This document shows, one piece after another, positions 60,739 to 64,000 of a stretch of 64,000 bases of DNA (position 1 is its first letter; each line of letters begins with the position of its first letter). The notes under the pieces were generated by a model that was not told the origin of the DNA, ran no database searches, and worked only from the letters and a program-made list of their open reading frames with translations. Source of the DNA: Candidatus Alcium sp. F082 (GTDB taxonomy: Bacteria; Bacteroidota; Bacteroidia; Bacteroidales; F082); the NCBI GenBank assembly GCA_001543395.1, contig LPNG01000009.1, forward strand, positions 26,583 to 90,582. The letters run 5' to 3'. A program made the position numbers and the translations under genes.

Positions 60739-61766
60739 TCCGCCTCATTCAACATTTTTTGGTATTCAGGCAAAACCGATTTCAGCTTTTCCACCGCTTC
60801 CTCAAACGAGCACGTCAAGGTGCCGCCTGCAGCGTTATTGTGGCCGCCTCCCTTAAAGTGTTTGTTGGCCAGTTCGTGTACCGAGAAAGAGCCCTTCGAC
60901 CTGAAGGAGAACCTGATCTGGTCTTGACGTTCGGTGATAAGCACCGACATCTTGATTTTCTGCATCGAAAGCGGATAATTCACCACGCCCTCGGTATCGC
61001 CTGCTTGATAGTTAAACTTATCCAAATCACTCTTACTCAATGCGATAATAGCAGTAGAATACGCATCCAGCACCTCCATCCTATGGTCGATGGAGAAGCC
61101 CAGCAGACGAAGACGGTTCTCCGACATGGTGTCGTAGACCAACTGGTGTATCATCGTGTAGGGCATGGACTTGCCGACGAGAATGCTGCACAACTCCATG
61201 GTGCGCGGATGATAGATGGAATGGGAAAAAGAGCCAGTGTCCGTCATAATGCCCACGAGCAGGTTGGTAGCGATCGACTCCGTAAGATATTCCATGCCAT
61301 AATGCAAAATAATCTCAGCCACAATCTCGGAAGCGCTTGACACACAGGTTTCTGAATAGGCGCAATAGAACTGGTCCAATTCAGGATCGCGATGATGGTC
61401 GACCAAGATACGGGGACAACGGGTTTTACCAATCTCATTGTGCAAGATGCCACCTCGCGACAGGTTGTTGAAATCCAACATCATGATGCAATCCGCTGCC
61501 GCTATGGCGTCCTTAGTGCCTTCAGCATCCTGTTCGAAAACCAAGAAATCCTCGGCACCTGGCATCCAATGCAAAAAACCAGGGAAGTCATTGGCAACCA
61601 CCATTTTAACCTCATGTCCCTTGGCTCTCAAAAACTCCGACATGGCCAATACCGACCCTATGGCATCGCCATCAGGATTGACATGGCAAGCCAAGACAAA
61701 ATGTTTAGGCTCTAGAATAATAGCATCAAAGCGATCATAAAAAAGGTTCTGTTGCATAACTTCCAT
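60735..61766 (-). CDS. nrnA: DHH-family oligoribonuclease/phosphatase, NrnA-like
   Basis: A 343-residue cytoplasmic protein. DHH-domain motifs: LACHVNPDGDAIGSVLAMSE (motif I), ADCIMMLDFNN, LVDHHRDPELDQF (DHH motif) and IMTDTGSFSH. The DHHA1 C-terminal part has FKGGGHNNAAGGTL, which binds substrate. NrnA degrades very short RNAs and dephosphorylates pAp. The ATG at 61766 is chosen because a TACTTTTG box (61776-61783) lies nine bases ahead of it; an extension to 61802 would run through that promoter. First gene of the set with the four FKBP lipoproteins. Confidence 0.93.
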   Translation of the reverse strand: MEVMQQNLFYDRFDAIILEPKHFVLACHVNPDGDAIGSVLAMSEFLRAKGHEVKMVVANDFPGFLHWMPGAEDFLVFEQDAEGTKDAIAAADCIMMLDFNNLSRGGILHNEIGKTRCPRILVDHHRDPELDQFYCAYSETCVSSASEIVAEIILHYGMEYLTESIATNLLVGIMTDTGSFSHSIYHPRTMELCSILVGKSMPYTMIHQLVYDTMSENRLRLLGFSIDHRMEVLDAYSTAIIALSKSDLDKFNYQAGDTEGVVNYPLSMQKIKMSVLITERQDQIRFSFRSKGSFSVHELANKHFKGGGHNNAAGGTLTCSFEEAVEKLKSVLPEYQKMLNEAE

Positions 61767-61775
61767 AAAAGTTTG

Positions 61776-61783
61776 CAAAAGTA
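61776..61783 (-). promoter_or_regulatory. -7 promoter box of the nrnA-FKBP operon
   Basis: caaaagta on plus is TACTTTTG on minus, nine bases upstream of ATG 61766. Confidence 0.6.
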
Positions 61784-61826
61784 CACAATTTTCTGATTCC
61801 ACACCTAATTAATATAAGGAAAAGCT

Positions 61827-62258
61827 TCAACGAGGCGATAGCACCTCGAAAGTGTTGTCCTTATACACCATGATCATCTGTTTAATTTCGCCAGAAACAG
61901 GCAGTGAAACAGCAGAAACAGGAGAGGTATTCTGGTTAAAAATGATATTGTCACCAACATCAGGAAGATTATTCTCTTCCTGAGAAGGGAGGGGTGTAGG
62001 TTGATCAACAGGACGGAGAGGAGCAAAAGGTTCGGAAACCGTCATAGGACCTCTGCCAAAAATGATCCAATCCAAGGTATACTCAGGAAACGTCTCTTTG
62101 AGTTTTTTGACGAAGTCAAGACTCGGGTTGTTGCGTCCCGATAAGAGGTGAGAAATATTCGAAGGTTGGATGCCAAGTCGGAGTGCAAACTCTGCAGCGG
62201 TCAAATTTTGCGCTCGGATGATGTGGGCAATTCTGTCTTTCATTTCTGTGTTTTCCAT
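61827..62258 (-). CDS. XRE-type helix-turn-helix regulator
   Basis: A 143-residue DNA-binding protein. Residues 6-62 are an HTH_3/XRE domain (KDRIAHIIRAQNLTAAEFAL, LGIQPSNISHLLSGRNNPSL, FVKKLKETFPEYTLDWIIFG). The C-terminal half is a Pro/Ser/Asn-rich linker and a short beta segment (QMIMVYKDNTFEVLSPR), a layout common in Bacteroidota. It lies alone between the nrnA set and the AT-rich spacer. Target unknown; a TACTTTTG box (62306-62313) precedes it. Confidence 0.88.
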   Translation of the reverse strand: MENTEMKDRIAHIIRAQNLTAAEFALRLGIQPSNISHLLSGRNNPSLDFVKKLKETFPEYTLDWIIFGRGPMTVSEPFAPLRPVDQPTPLPSQEENNLPDVGDNIIFNQNTSPVSAVSLPVSGEIKQMIMVYKDNTFEVLSPR

Positions 62259-62305
62259 CTTAGTGTCTCCTCAAAAATTCAGTTTTTTGCACTAGTTTCA
62301 GTTCA

Positions 62306-62313
62306 CAAAAGTA
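62306..62313 (-). promoter_or_regulatory. -7 promoter box of the XRE gene
   Basis: caaaagta on plus reads TACTTTTG on minus, 47 bases from the ATG at 62258. Confidence 0.5.
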
Positions 62314-62369
62314 AACATTTTCTGATTACAAAACACAAGGCAAAGAAATTTATTTCTGTAAACTCATCA

Positions 62370-62700
62370 AACAATGCTAACATTTTGAAGTCTTTATTGA
62401 ATAATATAAACCTATTTATCTATTTTTCAATATTTTGAATTAACCTATAAAACAAAACTAAAATAATTGCATAAAATGGTATTTATTTAATATTTTAATT
62501 TAAATTATATAGAATAATATGCTGATTATTTATTATTTATATCAAATATTTGATGATTTTTCAAATATGTAACTTCTTTCAATTATTCACTTGTGTAAAG
62601 CGATATATTGTATATATGTAAATTACAATGTATATATTTGATTTATAGGTATTTAATAAAACTTGGTTTAGATTTGTAAATTCAACAACTGCTAAAGATT
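62370..62700. other. Strongly AT-rich spacer
   Basis: About 330 bases of extreme AT content with no credible gene. They include attgta (62607-62612) / tacaat (62624-62629) and repeated tgtatata. No DnaA-box cluster was recognised. The flanks (62259-62369 and 62701-62917) hold the XRE promoter and nothing else clear. Confidence 0.6.
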
Positions 62701-62917
62701 CACAAATCAAAACATCGCGTATTTGGCGTTTTTCCGACCGAAACGACCCGAAGTTCATCTCAAAAACAAACACGCTCTAGAGGCCTAAAAATGCCCTCCT
62801 ACCCTCGCCCGAGATGATCCGGTCGATCATAAAAATAGCCGCTTTCTTTCCCTGTTTTTTGTCGTGATTTTTTACACCTTATTAATATAGTGCTTTCCCA
62901 GCTTCAAAAAAAAGCCC

Positions 62918-62925
62918 TATCTTTG
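62918..62925 (+). promoter_or_regulatory. -7 promoter box of the AlbA_2 gene
   Basis: TATCTTTG ends eight bases before the ATG at 62934, implying a very short leader. Confidence 0.6.
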
Positions 62926-62933
62926 CCGCCTCG

Positions 62934-63587
62934 ATGAAGAAGAAAGACAACCATATCCAGAACCTCATTGCAGAGGGTGAACACCAAATGCTCGATTTCA
63001 AGTTTGAGATTTCGGACAGCAAGCGCATTGCCCGGTCGCTCGCCGCGTTCGCCAACACCGATGGCGGACGTCTGTTGGTAGGCGTGAAGGACAATGGCGC
63101 CATTGCGGGCGTACGTTCCGACGAGGAGATTCACATGATACAGGCGGCTGCCGAGATGTATTGCCAGCCAAAGGTTGAGTATTCTACAGAAGAATGGGAA
63201 ATCAACGGGAAGACCGTGCTCGAGGTCATCATCCCAAAAGACAAGCACAACAAGCACAAGGCGCCCGACAACCAAGGCAATTACAAGGTCTTCGTCAGGG
63301 TCAAAGACGAAAACCTTGTCGCTGATAGCGTATTATTAAAGGTGTGGAAGTCCGCCAAATTCGCAAGACCCGCCAAGATTGCCTTTACCGACACCGAGGA
63401 GCTGCTTCTACGTCATCTCTCTGAAAACGGTGAGATCACCTTGGCAGAATTCCAGGAAATCGCACATATTAATAAAAGGAGAGCCGAAAAAATCCTCGCC
63501 GATTTCATCATTGTGGGCACTATTGAGCTCATTCAGACCAGCAAAAACACCGTTTTTCGGCTTTCCGAGCCCGAAAAAACCGAATAA
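62934..63587 (+). CDS. AlbA_2 (Schlafen-like) domain protein
   Basis: A 217-residue protein. Residues 8-130 are an AlbA_2/Schlafen AAA_4-like domain: EGEHQMLDFKFEISDSKRIA, RSLAAFANTDGGRLLVGVKD and VLEVIIPKDKHNKHKAPD. The last 70 residues look like a winged helix-turn-helix (LAEFQEIAHINKRRAEKILA). Such proteins bind nucleic acid and are often annotated as putative regulators; no ATPase motif is present. It sits directly upstream of the rRNA promoter, reading in the same direction. Confidence 0.85.
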   Translation: MKKKDNHIQNLIAEGEHQMLDFKFEISDSKRIARSLAAFANTDGGRLLVGVKDNGAIAGVRSDEEIHMIQAAAEMYCQPKVEYSTEEWEINGKTVLEVIIPKDKHNKHKAPDNQGNYKVFVRVKDENLVADSVLLKVWKSAKFARPAKIAFTDTEELLLRHLSENGEITLAEFQEIAHINKRRAEKILADFIIVGTIELIQTSKNTVFRLSEPEKTE

Positions 63588-63682
63588 AACTATCGTTTTT
63601 TGGCTAAAAATACTAAGATTTGAAAATTTTATTTTACTGATTAACAAAATAATATAATATTTTATCAAAAATAATTGAAATT

Positions 63683-63717
63683 TTTGATTGCCAGTATCTA
63701 AAAAGGTCGTACCTTTG
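63683..63717 (+). promoter_or_regulatory. rRNA operon promoter
   Basis: TTTG (63683-63686) and TACCTTTG (63710-63717), a match to the Bacteroidota -33/-7 boxes with a 23-base spacer, precede the 16S gene by about 195 bases. Confidence 0.75.
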
Positions 63718-63910
63718 CAATCCGCTTCCTCAAAAAAGAGGGGTTAGACTTAAGGGATTCGGAAGCGAAAAGTTCTTTGAAAGCTTGAGGCCAGCACAAG
63801 ATAAAGTGTCCGAGGCGCCGTTGAGGCGAGCGTTGGACACGGGAATAAGGAACCAAGAGAACGAAAGCGGAACCCGAGATTCAGAATAGAAATTTGAGTA
63901 AAACAATAGT
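63718..63910 (+). promoter_or_regulatory. rRNA leader with processing stem and boxA-like site
   Basis: cgcttcc (63723-63729) pairs with ggaagcg (63761-63767). The text agttctttgaaag near 63771 resembles the boxA antitermination signal of Bacteroidota rRNA leaders. gtgtcc (about 63806) and ggacac (about 63835) form another stem. No gene here. Confidence 0.6.
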
Positions 63911-64000
63911 ACAACGAAGAGTTTGATCCTGGCTCAGGATGAACGCTAGCGGCAGGCCTAATACATGCAAGTCGGACGGTAAGCGCCCCTTCGGGGGCGC
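63911..64000 (+). rRNA. rrs: 16S ribosomal RNA, 5' end (runs off the window)
   Basis: gaagagtttgatcctggctc (starting at 63916) is the universal 16S start. By alignment to the E. coli numbering in memory, base 1 is near 63911. The following gctagcggcaggcctaatac is typical of Bacteroidota. Confidence 0.98.

Noticed and set aside
62370..62700. Replication origin
   Set aside because: AT-rich but no cluster of DnaA boxes and no dnaA gene nearby.

Overview
The window reads as a chromosomal segment of a member of the Bacteroidota, most likely Bacteroidales. Evidence: repeated TAnnTTTG -7 promoter boxes, a type IX secretion (T9SS) C-terminal sorting domain, a GldI-like lipoprotein, DUF4301, and the start of a 16S rRNA with a Bacteroidota-like 5' sequence at the right edge. 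Most genes are GC-rich housekeeping genes. Several islands are AT-richer or repeat-laden.

Layout. 1-13.4 kb: end of a PH-like protein, typA, a LEA-type lipoprotein, gcvP, an S4 protein, a DUF368 transporter, a DUF493 protein with acylphosphatase, a PolB-like exonuclease with a Cas4-like nuclease, dnaB and a RluA-type pseudouridine synthase. 13.4-18.3 kb (minus): five-gene heterodisulfide-reductase-like (Hdr/Qmo-like) redox complex with a palindromic operator candidate. 18.5-21.7 kb: MmeI-like fused restriction-modification enzyme, then two tRNA-Leu genes, one lacking its 3' end. 21.8-33.6 kb (plus): one tight gene run with DUF4301, a TerB-like protein, a membrane protein with two Rossmann/RCK domains and a RyR domain, three paralogous secreted TPR proteins and a membrane TIR protein. 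33.6-36.8 kb (minus): split transketolase whose C-terminal half is fused to a LOG-like Rossmann protein, and DUF456. 36.9-40.7 kb: two outer-membrane or exported proteins and a REP-associated tyrosine transposase (RAYT) surrounded by and containing its own palindromes.

41.0-46.3 kb: two CXXX-repeat cysteine-rich peptides with twin-arginine signal peptides, a radical SAM/SPASM maturase, a CXXX maturase, a CXXX-system accessory protein, then tatA and tatC. I read this as a RiPP-like system in which modified peptides leave through a dedicated Tat translocase. 46.4-51.4 kb: DUF1295 methyltransferase-like protein, T9SS-exported CotH protein, RelA/SpoT homologue with a damaged HD site, ClpS. 51.5-56.6 kb: surface glycan cluster (flippase, two Wzz-like proteins, O-antigen ligase/polymerase). 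56.6-61.8 kb (minus): NrnA-like DHH phosphoesterase and four FKBP lipoproteins including GldI. 61.8-64 kb: XRE regulator, AT-rich spacer, AlbA_2 protein, rRNA promoter and leader, 16S start.

Two systems stand out: the Tat-linked CXXX peptide cluster and the TIR/TPR/RCK-RyR gene run. Palindromic repeats of several families recur, often inserted in frame inside genes. All functional calls rest on motif recognition by eye; no database search was run.
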